Assembly (NCBI RefSeq): GCF_004208525.1
Contig: NZ_SGIT01000001.1
Location: 1,612,001 to 1,676,000 of the forward strand
Length of the DNA: 64,000 nt
Source of the DNA: Sphingobacterium corticibacterium
GTDB taxonomy: Bacteria > Bacteroidota > Bacteroidia > Sphingobacteriales > Sphingobacteriaceae
Reading direction: 5' to 3'
Of this stretch, positions 26,075 through 35,045 are shown one piece after another. The notes below the pieces were generated by a model that was given only the letters and a program-made list of their open reading frames with translations, did no database searches and was not told the DNA's origin. The position numbers were made by a program, and so were the translations under genes. Position 1 is the first letter of the stretch. Each line of letters opens with the position of its first letter.

Positions 26075-29000
26075 TTAAAAATTTATATTCATACCGACCG
26101 TATACCTTCTTGGGTGACGATACCTACTATTTGGAAAGTCGGGATCCAGAGCCGCTGCATTCTTTTTCCATATCAATCCGACATTTCTCACATGGCCATT
26201 TAACACGACATTTTTAATTCCCATTCGTGAAAAGAATTTGGCGGCAGGTCTAAACGAAATCGTCACGTCTTGCAAACGAATATGATCTCCTCTCTCTACA
26301 ACGGCTTCCGAATATCTATAATAGGAAGCTGCTGCCCTGATATCCGCATCAATCTCCTCCAACGGTACCAACCGAGGGACATCTGTTTGCTGTTCATCCC
26401 CCTTTTTTTCCCATCTTTTGAAATAATCCATGTGGAACTCTGTTTCGTATTCCCCTCCGGGCACCATTGATTGCCTTCTGAAAACGTAGTTTCCTTTCCA
26501 AGCAAGTAAACAGGATATTTCAAAAGCCTTATAGACCAGTGTGTGGCGCATCGATCCATAGAAGGGCGGAACTTTTACACCCACAATGGAAAGTTGGTCC
26601 GTCGAGGTAAATGCTTCTCTGATATAATTTGCATAGTCTGTTCTTTCTTCCTCCTCATAATGAACCAAAGGTAAACCGGTATCACCGGAAAGACCATTCC
26701 AAGGGTAGGCATACATGACGTCTTTGGATCTACCTTTATCAACCGGCGTGTATTGAGAAGACACATACGTTGCCGGGATGATATTTAGATTAGTTGAAAA
26801 ATCTGTCACCTCGTTATACACCACACTCGCATTGATCGTCGTTGACCATTTAAAACTGTTATTAAAAGTATTTCGGAACGTCAGTTGGAAATCCCAACCG
26901 CTCGTACGTATATCTGCATAGTTGATTTTATACACACCATCTATACCCGTCGTCGGATCCAGATAATTATCCCCTATCAGATTCTCTCCCTTTTTAATAT
27001 AGTGTTCTATGGAGAGTGACAGACGATCTCCGAAGAACCCGGCATCCAGCGCATAATTTAAGAACTTCACCTTCTCCCAACTCAAAGATGGGTTGCCTAT
27101 ACTTCGCAAACTGGCTGATGAAAGATTTACGAGCGAATTCGTAAACGAAATTGTAGGGTAATGCGTTACATTTCTGTTTACATTTCCCATCACACCATAA
27201 GTTACCCTGGTGTTTAAACGATTTAACCAGCTGACTTTATCCAAAAAGCCTTCTTTATGTACATCCCACTTTATCCCTGTCGACCATAAAGGAGCACCTT
27301 TTTGATTCGTTTTCACACCAAACAGATTCGAACCATCCCAACGAACGCTTCCTGTCACATCGTATTTATTTAGAAACGAATAACTTACATTTCCGTAATA
27401 GGATAAATCCCTATTGGTATATAAGCGATAGTTCGTTGATCCGGGTGGAATACGCATACTACCACTCGGTCTACGCGGATAGCTTTGGTTGAAGTTATAG
27501 GCATTTGACCCCGTCAAGTAATCCGCATCATAATTGTATAACACACTGCCCGGAAAAGATTCCAACACGGCACTCCTCACTTCTGCGCCCCCTAGCATTC
27601 GGAACGCATGATCTACTGCTTTGACATTTTCATAATTTGCTTGTAAGCGAAAATAATGTGCATTGCGTTCAGATGGGCTCCCCACCGTTAGTATACCATT
27701 GTATGGTATAATTTGAGTTCCATTGGGTTGGGTGAGTGAATTGACAAGATCTCTGACATAATAACTATCCTTATCGTAATGTGTATCATCGATGGCATTA
27801 TTTCCGGTAAACTGATATCGGAGCGTGATACCTGCACCTTGAAACGGTTTCACACCTAGATCAGCGTCAAACCGCATCTCACGACTCCTTGTCCTGTTAT
27901 CAACAAGGTTCAGTTCGTCCAAAGGTCGATACCCCCAGTCCAGCAGTCCGCTTTCGACAGCCTGCTCTATGAAATAAGGTCGCAGGCCTAATCGCGGAAC
28001 AACGCTATGCCGCCCGTCATATATCAGATCCATATAGGGCGATATACCTATATTATTGACATTTAGTCTTTCTATCCCTATACCGTTGTTTACCGTTTTT
28101 ATATTGGCGTATGCGATGCCTACACCCGCATCTAACCATTTATAAGGCGAAAAATGTACTTTGGAGTCCATTGTCATACGTCCATTCGAATTCCCTCTCA
28201 GTTCTTGATTTTCTCTCCATCTTCCGATATTTACGCTATACGTGTGCTTATCACCACCGCCAGCTATATTCACCCCGATCATGTTGCCCGACTGCGGCTG
28301 GTACAAATACTTCGTGGCATCGGACAAGATATCGTTCGTTTCGTAGCGATTCTTCATGAATTCAAAATCTTCCAGTGAAACGAATCCATCATCCCGCTTC
28401 TTTAGAAGTTCTACATACAACGGTATAGCTAAATTATCGGCAAACCGATAGCTTCCGGCTTCATATTTTTCCTGCTCAACCCGCATCACCACGGACGCCG
28501 GAAGTCTACTTTGATTATAGTAAAGATCGGGCTTATCCGAAGTAAACGTACTGGCATTCAACCCGATTCGAATTCCGTCTCCCTTCTTGCCTTTTTTTGT
28601 CGTGATGACAATGACCCCATTTCCCGCCTGAGCTCCCCATATGGAAGCAGCAGCAGCATCTCGCAATATCGTTACTTGGTCTATTGTATTGGGATCGATA
28701 TTGTTTATGTCACCTTCGTAAGGAAAATTATCGACGACGATCAACGGAGCCGAAGAAGATTCAATTGTACCCAATCCCCGCATCCGAATGGAAGACGCTT
28801 CATTCGCTTCTGGGTCTACAAACTGTAGGCCAGGAGCCTGTCCTTCCAGTCTTTGCAATATATTGCCCTGGAACGATTTATTCAACTCTTCCTGTCCCAA
28901 TAGCACAGCGGAGCCAGTAACCCTTTCTTTTGGCAGGGTATAATACCCTGTGTTGATTTCTACCTCTTCCAATTCATGAGCTTGCGGAATTAACTCAATC

Positions 29001-29281
29001 TCGTAACGGCTTTTATCCTTCTCTAGAGACACTTCCTTTGAAATGTATCCCATTGATTTGACTGAAATACTTTGCAGGCTTTCCGCTGCTAGGAATGAAA
29101 ACAGACCTTTGTTATTAGTGGATGTCAATACACGTCCATATCTACCTTCGATTACCGCCCCTGAAATAGGGTTCCCATTTATATTGTCTACCACACTCCC
29201 CTGAATACTATCGACTACCTGACTATATGCCTTGACATAGCATAGACATATGCATGCAATTATTATAATTAACTTCATCAT
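26075..29281 (-). CDS. SusC/RagA-family TonB-linked outer-membrane transporter
   Basis: This 1068-residue protein contains a signal peptide, a CarboxypepD_reg-like domain (QGSVVDNINGNPISGAVIEG, about residues 27-110), and a plug with the SusC signatures RLEGQAPGLQF, SIRMRGLGTIESSSAPLIVVD and LRDAAAASIWGAQAGNGVIV. A long beta-barrel follows, ending in RRYTVGMNINF. It forms the outer-membrane pore for SusD-bound ligand. It is encoded between the TlpA-like gene (10-base gap) and SusD. No glycoside hydrolase neighbours, so a peptide or other non-glycan substrate is possible. Confidence 0.95.
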   Translation of the reverse strand: MMKLIIIIACICLCYVKAYSQVVDSIQGSVVDNINGNPISGAVIEGRYGRVLTSTNNKGLFSFLAAESLQSISVKSMGYISKEVSLEKDKSRYEIELIPQAHELEEVEINTGYYTLPKERVTGSAVLLGQEELNKSFQGNILQRLEGQAPGLQFVDPEANEASSIRMRGLGTIESSSAPLIVVDNFPYEGDINNIDPNTIDQVTILRDAAAASIWGAQAGNGVIVITTKKGKKGDGIRIGLNASTFTSDKPDLYYNQSRLPASVVMRVEQEKYEAGSYRFADNLAIPLYVELLKKRDDGFVSLEDFEFMKNRYETNDILSDATKYLYQPQSGNMIGVNIAGGGDKHTYSVNIGRWRENQELRGNSNGRMTMDSKVHFSPYKWLDAGVGIAYANIKTVNNGIGIERLNVNNIGISPYMDLIYDGRHSVVPRLGLRPYFIEQAVESGLLDWGYRPLDELNLVDNRTRSREMRFDADLGVKPFQGAGITLRYQFTGNNAIDDTHYDKDSYYVRDLVNSLTQPNGTQIIPYNGILTVGSPSERNAHYFRLQANYENVKAVDHAFRMLGGAEVRSAVLESFPGSVLYNYDADYLTGSNAYNFNQSYPRRPSGSMRIPPGSTNYRLYTNRDLSYYGNVSYSFLNKYDVTGSVRWDGSNLFGVKTNQKGAPLWSTGIKWDVHKEGFLDKVSWLNRLNTRVTYGVMGNVNRNVTHYPTISFTNSLVNLSSASLRSIGNPSLSWEKVKFLNYALDAGFFGDRLSLSIEHYIKKGENLIGDNYLDPTTGIDGVYKINYADIRTSGWDFQLTFRNTFNNSFKWSTTINASVVYNEVTDFSTNLNIIPATYVSSQYTPVDKGRSKDVMYAYPWNGLSGDTGLPLVHYEEEERTDYANYIREAFTSTDQLSIVGVKVPPFYGSMRHTLVYKAFEISCLLAWKGNYVFRRQSMVPGGEYETEFHMDYFKRWEKKGDEQQTDVPRLVPLEEIDADIRAAASYYRYSEAVVERGDHIRLQDVTISFRPAAKFFSRMGIKNVVLNGHVRNVGLIWKKNAAALDPDFPNSRYRHPRRYTVGMNINF

Positions 29282-29290
29282 CCCACTACA

Positions 29291-30142
29291 TTAATTATAC
29301 ATAAATGTATTATCAGATTTAATATAGGGATCCGCCCCTCCAATTATGGATTGGATTAATGTCGTATCCGTACCTTTGTTTTCGGGAACAGCATAAAAAC
29401 GTCCGTCTTTGATGAACACCACATTGCCAACTTGGTCTACTTTGAAAAAATAGGCATTTATCAATGGAGGATTTTCTCCAACGATTACCGGAAATTTCCA
29501 TCCTTTAGCCTGTACAACGTCTGGCACGCGGGTGTGCCTACTCATATGGATGGCAATAACTGCAACATCATTTTGGAACTGTGGTAATATAGAATTCCAT
29601 TTATCTAATGTTTTGACACATGGAGAACACCATGTCGCCCAAAAATCGAGAACAATCAATTTATTACCCGCATACTCCCTTAATGAAACACGTTGTCGAC
29701 CCGATTCATGGTTTACAATATCCAACGGTAAATCCCAAAGTGCATCTGGAATGGAATCTCCCAACCGTAGTGCACCGATACCGGATTTGTTCTTACTAAG
29801 AAGAGATTGTGTTCTTCCATCTGCTATCCCTACATCTGTCAATTCTTTAGAAATGGTATCATATCCAAAGGCGCTGATCTCAATTTCACCTCGATCCCAT
29901 TCTTTCGGCAAAATATATTTGCCATATTCATCAGAAAAGATAAAACTTCCGCCCTCGCTCCACTGTACTCGCGCTCCCTCTAAGGACGAAAAAAGATAAT
30001 TTTTAAGCACTGAGCCACTACGATAGCTGTTCTTTTGCCCTTCGGCAGTCCGCGATTCCGCGGACTGCGCCCAGGCGTCTGATAGATCAAACAACATGAA
30101 ACAAATCAATGCCAACACAAAAGGCATTGATTTGTTCGTCAT
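29291..30142 (-). CDS. TlpA-family thioredoxin with N-terminal CarboxypepD_reg-like domain
   Basis: The 283-residue protein starts at the ATG at 30142 with a signal peptide (SMPFVLALICFMLFDLSDAWAQ), then a small beta domain (GARVQWSEGGSFIFSDEYGKYI) and a thioredoxin fold with the active site FWATWCSPC (CxxC) and the cis-Pro region. The frame is open for another 370 codons upstream, but that extension is only the read-through of the two periodic arrays and gives low-complexity 7- and 11-residue repeats, so I excluded it. It is the first gene of the tlpA-susC-susD operon and probably acts with the MauE-like protein in envelope thiol chemistry. Confidence 0.85.
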   Translation of the reverse strand: MTNKSMPFVLALICFMLFDLSDAWAQSAESRTAEGQKNSYRSGSVLKNYLFSSLEGARVQWSEGGSFIFSDEYGKYILPKEWDRGEIEISAFGYDTISKELTDVGIADGRTQSLLSKNKSGIGALRLGDSIPDALWDLPLDIVNHESGRQRVSLREYAGNKLIVLDFWATWCSPCVKTLDKWNSILPQFQNDVAVIAIHMSRHTRVPDVVQAKGWKFPVIVGENPPLINAYFFKVDQVGNVVFIKDGRFYAVPENKGTDTTLIQSIIGGADPYIKSDNTFMYN

Positions 30143-30187
30143 TGCCGCTACCACTCTCCTACTTTTACTATACTGCTGACCTACACA

Positions 30188-30484
30188 AGAGGTACATGCG
30201 TTTAGTGAATCTTTAGTACCTTTTCGGTACACTCCTCGTGCACTAACGGTACACTCGCGGTACACTAACCGTACATTCCTTGTGTCACTGTTAGCTGTTT
30301 CTTGGGTGTTTGTTGTGTCATCGTTGGGCGATCCTTGTGTATAACCTGTTCTTAGGCTGGGTCGTGGTTGGGTCAAGCTTAGGTCATCCTTAGCTATTTC
30401 TTGGGTCAAACTAGGGTCAACCTTGGGTCGTTCTTGGCTGATCCTTAGGTCATTCTTAGGTTGGGCTTGGGTCGTTATTGGGTC
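30188..30484. repeat. 11-nt-periodic tandem array (27 units)
   Basis: Reading on the plus strand in steps of 11 gives 27 consecutive units without an insertion or deletion. The first eight mostly end in GGTACA or CGTACA (for example CTAACGGTACA, CTCGCGGTACA). The later ones mostly end in GGGTC or AGGTC (TTTCTTGGGTC, AACCTTGGGTC, ATCCTTAGGTC). The units are degenerate, not identical. The array begins 46 bases upstream of the TlpA start codon and sits where the operon leader or promoter would be. Confidence 0.9.
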
Positions 30485-30535
30485 GGACGCCTGTAGCGAT
30501 TTTCGTGACGATATTACACAAAATAGTGCTTTTTT

Positions 30536-31123
30536 GGGAATGGTTTTTCGCTTTCTGGGAACGCATATTGACTCTCTGTGAACCCTTTTTGAAATTTTGA
30601 TATCCCTTTTTTGCCAAACGGAGGTACGTTTTCCTGACACGGGAACACAAGTCGCGAAATAGGGATCACATTTTACCAATAGGGGATCACCAGTAGCAAA
30701 ATACTGTTCACTTGTTATAAAAGTGTGATCACGTTCTCCTAAAATGGGATCACGTTTTTCCGATAAGGGAACACAAATAGCTAGATACCGTTCACTTGTT
30801 ATAAACGTGCGATCACTTCTTCCTAAAATGGAATCACGTTTTCCCAATAAGGGAACACATTTAGCAAAAAAGGGAACACGTTTCTCCAAAATGTAATCAC
30901 ATCTTCTGAAAAAGGGAATACGTTTTGCCGATAAGGGATCACGAAAAGATAAAAAGGGAACACCTATTTGTGTACTGTAGCACCTATTTAGTAAAAGGGG
31001 GACACCTCTCTTCAAAAGGGGATCACGTTTTTCCAATAAGGGAACACGAGTTAGAAACAGGCGACCCCATATTTTCAACTTGTGAACACATTTTCTGAAA
31101 AAGGGTTTACGAAACGCTGAAAA
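30536..31123. repeat. 21-nt-periodic tandem array (28 units)
   Basis: On the plus strand 28 consecutive 21-nt units follow each other with no slippage over 588 bp. Each begins with a conserved core near GGGATCACG or GGGAACACG, followed by a variable AT-rich 12 nt, commonly like TTTTTCCAATAA. Examples start at 30641, 30662, 30746, 30767, 30851 and 31040. Because 21 is a multiple of 3, the minus strand stays open and would encode 7-residue repeats (VPLLEKR, DPLLKRG), which is probably incidental. Confidence 0.93.
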
Positions 31124-31706
31124 CCGTACCCGAATTTGGCGGGTATCAGCAGGAAATGTTCCTCCAATTGCCAAAGGAGTTATTAAAGATCGCTCCTCCT
31201 TCCAGTCCATTTTTGAGGGCATGGCAAGCCCATTAGCATAAAATTGCTGCATGTTTTAATCGGTTTTATGATTAATACTAACTTGATAATCAAAAGAACC
31301 GACCTCCTATCCTTCCGAAAAAAGAGAAATATGCGCAAAATCATTTTGCAGGATTGGAAAGTAAACGCTATTTTTATTGTGCGACGAATTAAAATGCCGT
31401 TACTGACCAAAGGAACCATGCAAACAATCGTGCATATTTTGTTTAGAGGTCGGTGGAGCAGAAAACATAGGGTGAAATGTGTCCCTTGCGGGACGACTGG
31501 GCGATGTATGCCTCATTTGCGTTTGCAGGCGTACTTTGCCCCCTTCACCTTTTGCTAACTGCTTTTGGCTTTTTTATTCTGGCGCGCGGATGATGTTCTT
31601 TGTTTGTTGTTTACGGGATGGATGAAGCGACACCTCTTTGAGGTGATTTTGGATGTTGGTGTTGGTTAATTTGTTCGTTCTCATAATCTTGCTAGTTTAT
31701 ATAAAC
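31124..31706. other. Region without a recognised gene
   Basis: Only short uninteresting frames are present. On the minus strand at 31574-31684 a 36-codon basic frame (MRTNKLTNTNIQNHL start) precedes nothing identifiable. A CACCTC-TTT-GAGGTG hairpin lies near 31630. I see no further structure. Confidence 0.4.
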
Positions 31707-31939
31707 GAACTCGACACTGTGCAAGTTTAAAGGAAAGGCAATGCCTCACCGTACTTGCCACAGTGCTTGATAAACGACCACCACTATAGCTTTCCAGTAA
31801 GGCATGCCCTCCCTTAAGGATAAGTGCAAAGATAGCACTTTACCCCGAAAGGGCAATTCTTACCGTCTCGAAGGTGGTCGTTACTCAAGCTTCGAGTTCC
31901 GTAAATTATTTTGACTGCCCTCCTAGAGGACAGAATAAT
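31707..31939 (+). ncRNA. Candidate structured RNA: abutting three-way junction plus terminal hairpin
   Basis: Closing stem GAACTCGA (31707-31714) with TCGAGTTC (31892-31899). Directly adjoining is stem CACTGTGCAAGT (31715-31726) with ACTTGC-C-ACAGTG (31753-31765, one bulge). Directly adjoining that is stem 31766-31782 with 31873-31889 (15 of 17 paired). Inside the third arm are AAGTGC/GCACTT and a CCC-GAAA-GGG GNRA hairpin. The GAAA loop favours the plus strand. A further hairpin at 31905-31939 (ATTATT, CTG, CCTC with GAGG, CAG, AATAAT) could end the transcript. I recognise no known family. Confidence 0.65.
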
Positions 31940-32007
31940 ATCAATTAGTAAAGCAAATATAAAAACAAAAAACGATTGTGGCAATAAAACCACAAAAAAA
32001 ATATAAA

Positions 32008-32241
32008 ATGGATAATAGACATTCAGAATACTTTAAAAGAATAGGTAAGAATTTAAAAAGCAAAAGGTTGAGCGAAGGTCTTACACAGGAGCAATTGGCT
32101 AATAAAATCCCCAAAATGGATCGGTCGAAAATAAGCGATATGGAAAATGGTAAAGAGGATTACTTTTTCTCTAAGCTTTTAAATGTTTGTGAAGCTCTCG
32201 GCATGACCTTAGAAGAAGCTGTAAAAAATAACAAAGAATGA
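32008..32241 (+). CDS. XRE-family helix-turn-helix regulator
   Basis: The frame can start at a GTG at 31978, but I prefer the ATG at 32008 (MDNRHSEYFKRIGKNLKSKR), giving 77 residues. It has one XRE domain (LTQEQLANKIPKMDRSKISDMENGK) and a short helical tail. It lies 68 bases downstream of the structured-RNA candidate and 271 bases upstream of the membrane/coiled-coil gene. It probably regulates one of them or itself. Confidence 0.85.
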   Translation: MDNRHSEYFKRIGKNLKSKRLSEGLTQEQLANKIPKMDRSKISDMENGKEDYFFSKLLNVCEALGMTLEEAVKNNKE

Positions 32242-32512
32242 AGCAACTAAGAGCACGGAACGTGTACCCAAATTAAACATCGAAGTGTTGTATTTTTGGG
32301 ATACCTATTGAAACATTTATTAACCATAATGAACAAAACTAACTTGAATCCTCCTCTTTTTATTAAGTAAAAGCTGACGTCTTTACCGGAAACAGTAGGG
32401 AGGTTTGAGGGAATAGGCGTAGGTTTGGGGAATATTGTCTAAAATTATTATAAATCAACAATCGACTATTTTTTTGTCGCTATCGCAAAACAAAAGTTAA
32501 TCTATTTAAATA

Positions 32513-33937
32513 ATGAATAATGAAATAAAAAGCACAATAGAAAACGTAAATAAAACCGCCTCGATATTTATTGAACCTGCGAGACAACGAATGTCTAATC
32601 CATTCATAAGCTCATTCGTGATATCATTTATTTGTTTAAACTGGAGACCTATAGTCTATATGATTATCTCAGACAAATCAATTGAGAATAAGTTCGTTTT
32701 TATGACACAAAATTATTATGGTGACCAGTGGTGGGGTCTTTACAATTGGTTCATGTATTTGTTCTTCCCAATATTAATATCAATATTTTATCTATTGGCT
32801 CTCCCACTATTACTCAACTGGACAGAAAAATTTGTGCACTTTACGAACTTAAATAAGTCTAGACGAGAGCACATCATTAATTACAAAAAACACAAAGATT
32901 TAACTGATATTGCATGGGCACAGTTTAAGGCAGAAGAAGCAAGATCAGGATTTCTAGATAGACGAAGGCTAAATGAAGATTTAGAAAAATTTAAAAAGCA
33001 GTTGGCAGATGAGAGTCAAAAAAATTCAACAATCGTTAAAGAAAACGAGGAACTACAAGACCTTAATAATCGTTTAAACTCAAAAATTAAGGAATTGGAA
33101 CAAAACACAGAATTGCTCAATAAGGACCTATTGAATACCAAAAGAATCATAAGTTCAAACGAGAAATCAATTGAACAACAATATAAGCAGATACAAGAAA
33201 AAGAGCACACAATCGAGAATTTGCAATTAAACATCCAAAATTTAGATAAAAAATATAACGATTCAAGTCTTGAACTAATTTCTAACAAACAAACAATAAA
33301 TGAATTAGAACACACCATTAAAAACCACAGCAACAAAATAAATTCTGCTAATGACCAAATAGATAACCTCAATAATCAAATTCTATCATTTCAAAGAGAA
33401 GTATCTATAAGAGATAATAGGATTGATGAATTGGTTAATGAAAAAATGAACTTAGAAAACACTGTAGAAAGTTTGACGGTCAATTTTGATGAACAACAGA
33501 GGCGTATAAATGAACTTGCCGATCTTGAAATGAACATATTACCATCCATAACACAAAACTTGACAAACATTCAGTGGAGATTTCCAGTATTGGCTAACTA
33601 TAATCTGCATAACTACACTAGCATGTCTGATTTGGCTTCCACTCTAACAGGGTTTATTAGCGATTTATCAAGCGAATTGAATAATCCAAATAGAGAATCG
33701 GCGAATTTCGAATTAAAGATTAATCGCAATCTAGAATATTCTATTGAGACAATGATCAGTCAAGTATTCGAAGTAGCCAGAATTTTTGATATTAGAATAT
33801 TAGGGATAAGTTTTCTGGACGACCGTCAAACTGTAATGAACTTATATTCACACAACGATTATACAATTAATGATTTCGTAGCCCACGGTGGGGGGATCTG
33901 GGAATATAACAATTACGAGGTACGAACGCTTAAATAA
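32513..33937 (+). CDS. Membrane protein with two N-terminal helices and a long coiled coil
   Basis: The 474-residue protein has a short amphipathic start, a conserved-looking NPFISSFVISFICLNWRP motif in the first membrane helix (about 28-52) and a second at about 83-105. Then comes a coiled coil of roughly 210 residues (about 130-345) rich in Asn/Glu/Leu heptads, and a C-terminal globular domain of about 130 residues. Membrane-anchored coiled-coil proteins of this design occur in defence loci, for example as sensors, but no specific family was recognised. Strongly AT-rich compared with region 1, which suggests transfer. Confidence 0.6.
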   Translation: MNNEIKSTIENVNKTASIFIEPARQRMSNPFISSFVISFICLNWRPIVYMIISDKSIENKFVFMTQNYYGDQWWGLYNWFMYLFFPILISIFYLLALPLLLNWTEKFVHFTNLNKSRREHIINYKKHKDLTDIAWAQFKAEEARSGFLDRRRLNEDLEKFKKQLADESQKNSTIVKENEELQDLNNRLNSKIKELEQNTELLNKDLLNTKRIISSNEKSIEQQYKQIQEKEHTIENLQLNIQNLDKKYNDSSLELISNKQTINELEHTIKNHSNKINSANDQIDNLNNQILSFQREVSIRDNRIDELVNEKMNLENTVESLTVNFDEQQRRINELADLEMNILPSITQNLTNIQWRFPVLANYNLHNYTSMSDLASTLTGFISDLSSELNNPNRESANFELKINRNLEYSIETMISQVFEVARIFDIRILGISFLDDRQTVMNLYSHNDYTINDFVAHGGGIWEYNNYEVRTLK

Positions 33938-34102
33938 AAGAATTAATGAATTATATAATCTAAAAATATCGCAACTAGTCCTGTAAAATATGAACTGCAA
34001 AGTACACAACTTTAGAGTGAAGCTTTAGCAGTCTAATTACAGTTTTACGGTCTTTTTGACTGACTGTCTCAAACACTTTTTTCGATTTTTTTCCATGTCC
34101 TT

Positions 34103-34336
34103 TACATTTTTAGTGTAAAGCTATTGCAGGACGAGACAAGGTTTGCACTCCTCGATATACTGGAAGACAGGTATGGAAATAGCTCCGTTATCATAACTTC
34201 ACAGCTAACAATCAAAACATGGTATAACTCCATTGATGAGCCAACGCTTGCAGATGCTATAATGGACAGATTGACAGCTTCCGCACACAGACTCTAGCTA
34301 CAGGGAAAGTCTTCGAGAAAGAAAAAAAATCACTAA
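34103..34336 (+). pseudogene. istB: IS21-family istB remnant
   Basis: Reading frame 2 gives the C-terminal part of an IS21 helper ATPase: RFALLDILEDRYGNSSVIIT, SQLTIKTWYNSIDEPTLADA and IMDRLTASAHRL. It is interrupted by a TAG at 34295, after which LQGKSSRKKK continues. The N-terminal two thirds are missing. At 34395-34445 two imperfect copies of GGTGTA-YTTTYGTC-type sequence resemble IS21 end repeats. The element is dead and its right end is next to the defence operon. Confidence 0.8.
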
Positions 34337-34495
34337 GTTTGAAATGTTAATACAATCCAGTTGTAAAATAGTTCGGGTTATTGGTCACTAACTCTGGTGT
34401 ACTTTCGTCCAGAACAGGTGGTGTAGTTTTGTCGGAATATTCAGAAAAAGCCTTTGAATAAATAGAAATGAGTAAAAGAAGCCTCGCAAAGAATT

Positions 34496-34978
34496 TCAAG
34501 ACTCCCTAAATTCTTGGTTCAACAAATAGTCAAGTCTATTTATCCTTTCTAGTATATCTTCCAGCTCATCTATCTTAAACCTAATTGCATTAGGTTTGTC
34601 ACGAAACTTGGCCAGCCCAATTCCAGTTTCATCGTCCCAGTCAGCTATAGTTGGAATCAGTGGGTAATGTGCGAACTGATTTCTAAGTTCGTTGAGTTCA
34701 GAAAGCTCCTTGAAGATATGTTTGTATTTTGTTTTGTTTTCTGCTGCCCGACCATAAATGATGACCAGAAAACTAGCGCGTTTGTTTTCAAAAGTCATTC
34801 TTTCGAGCAAAGTGTGGTACATTTGATTGCCCAGTTCTCTATCAGAAGTAAATGATTCGGTGATGATCATGCTCATGGTCATTTCTAGGAAACAGAACTG
34901 GCTGATGATCTTTCCTCTATAATAATGTGCTCGATCGATATACTTCTCGTCAATGATCCAATTGATATTATCTTCCAT
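34496..34978 (-). CDS. HEPN-like protein (RxxxxH motif)
   Basis: The 160-residue helical protein contains ELRNQFAHY, an R-x4-H motif at residues 99-104 preceded by long helices, as in HEPN ribonuclease domains. HEPN toxins and abortive-infection proteins cleave RNA with this motif, but many HEPN-like helical proteins with RNxFAH are of unknown activity. It is the last gene of the minus-strand defence-type operon, 67 bases after the DUF2971 gene, and may be transcribed with it. Confidence 0.6.
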   Translation of the reverse strand: MEDNINWIIDEKYIDRAHYYRGKIISQFCFLEMTMSMIITESFTSDRELGNQMYHTLLERMTFENKRASFLVIIYGRAAENKTKYKHIFKELSELNELRNQFAHYPLIPTIADWDDETGIGLAKFRDKPNAIRFKIDELEDILERINRLDYLLNQEFRES

Positions 34979-35045
34979 AGTAATAAAGCTACAAAACTAA
35001 TCCCGCAGTTTTTAACTAACTAATCTATATAGTCACACCCCGGAT

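Noticed and set aside
30536..31123. CRISPR array
   Set aside because: Units are 21 nt, the core is degenerate, the variable part is only about 12 nt, and there are no cas genes in the window.
30536..31123. Diversity-generating or phase-variable tandem repeat by slippage
   Set aside because: Neighbouring units are not more alike than distant ones as far as I can see, and there are no unit-length indels or identical copies, so recent slippage is unlikely.
30143..31252. 370-codon N-terminal extension of the TlpA-like protein made of 7- and 11-residue repeats
   Set aside because: It is the translation of the 21- and 11-nt arrays, which stay open only because their periods give in-frame repeats without stops. 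The extension lacks any signal peptide at its own start, whereas the ATG at 30142 gives a perfect one.
31574..31684. 36-residue basic minus-strand protein
   Set aside because: No similarity pattern, weak start context, and located beside the structured-RNA candidate; insufficient support.
31707..31899. Retron msr-msd or 6S RNA
   Set aside because: No reverse transcriptase nearby, and the three-way junction does not match the long single-hairpin shape of 6S RNA.
34371..34490. Intact IS21 element
   Set aside because: Only the end of istB and one terminal repeat region remain; no istA was found.
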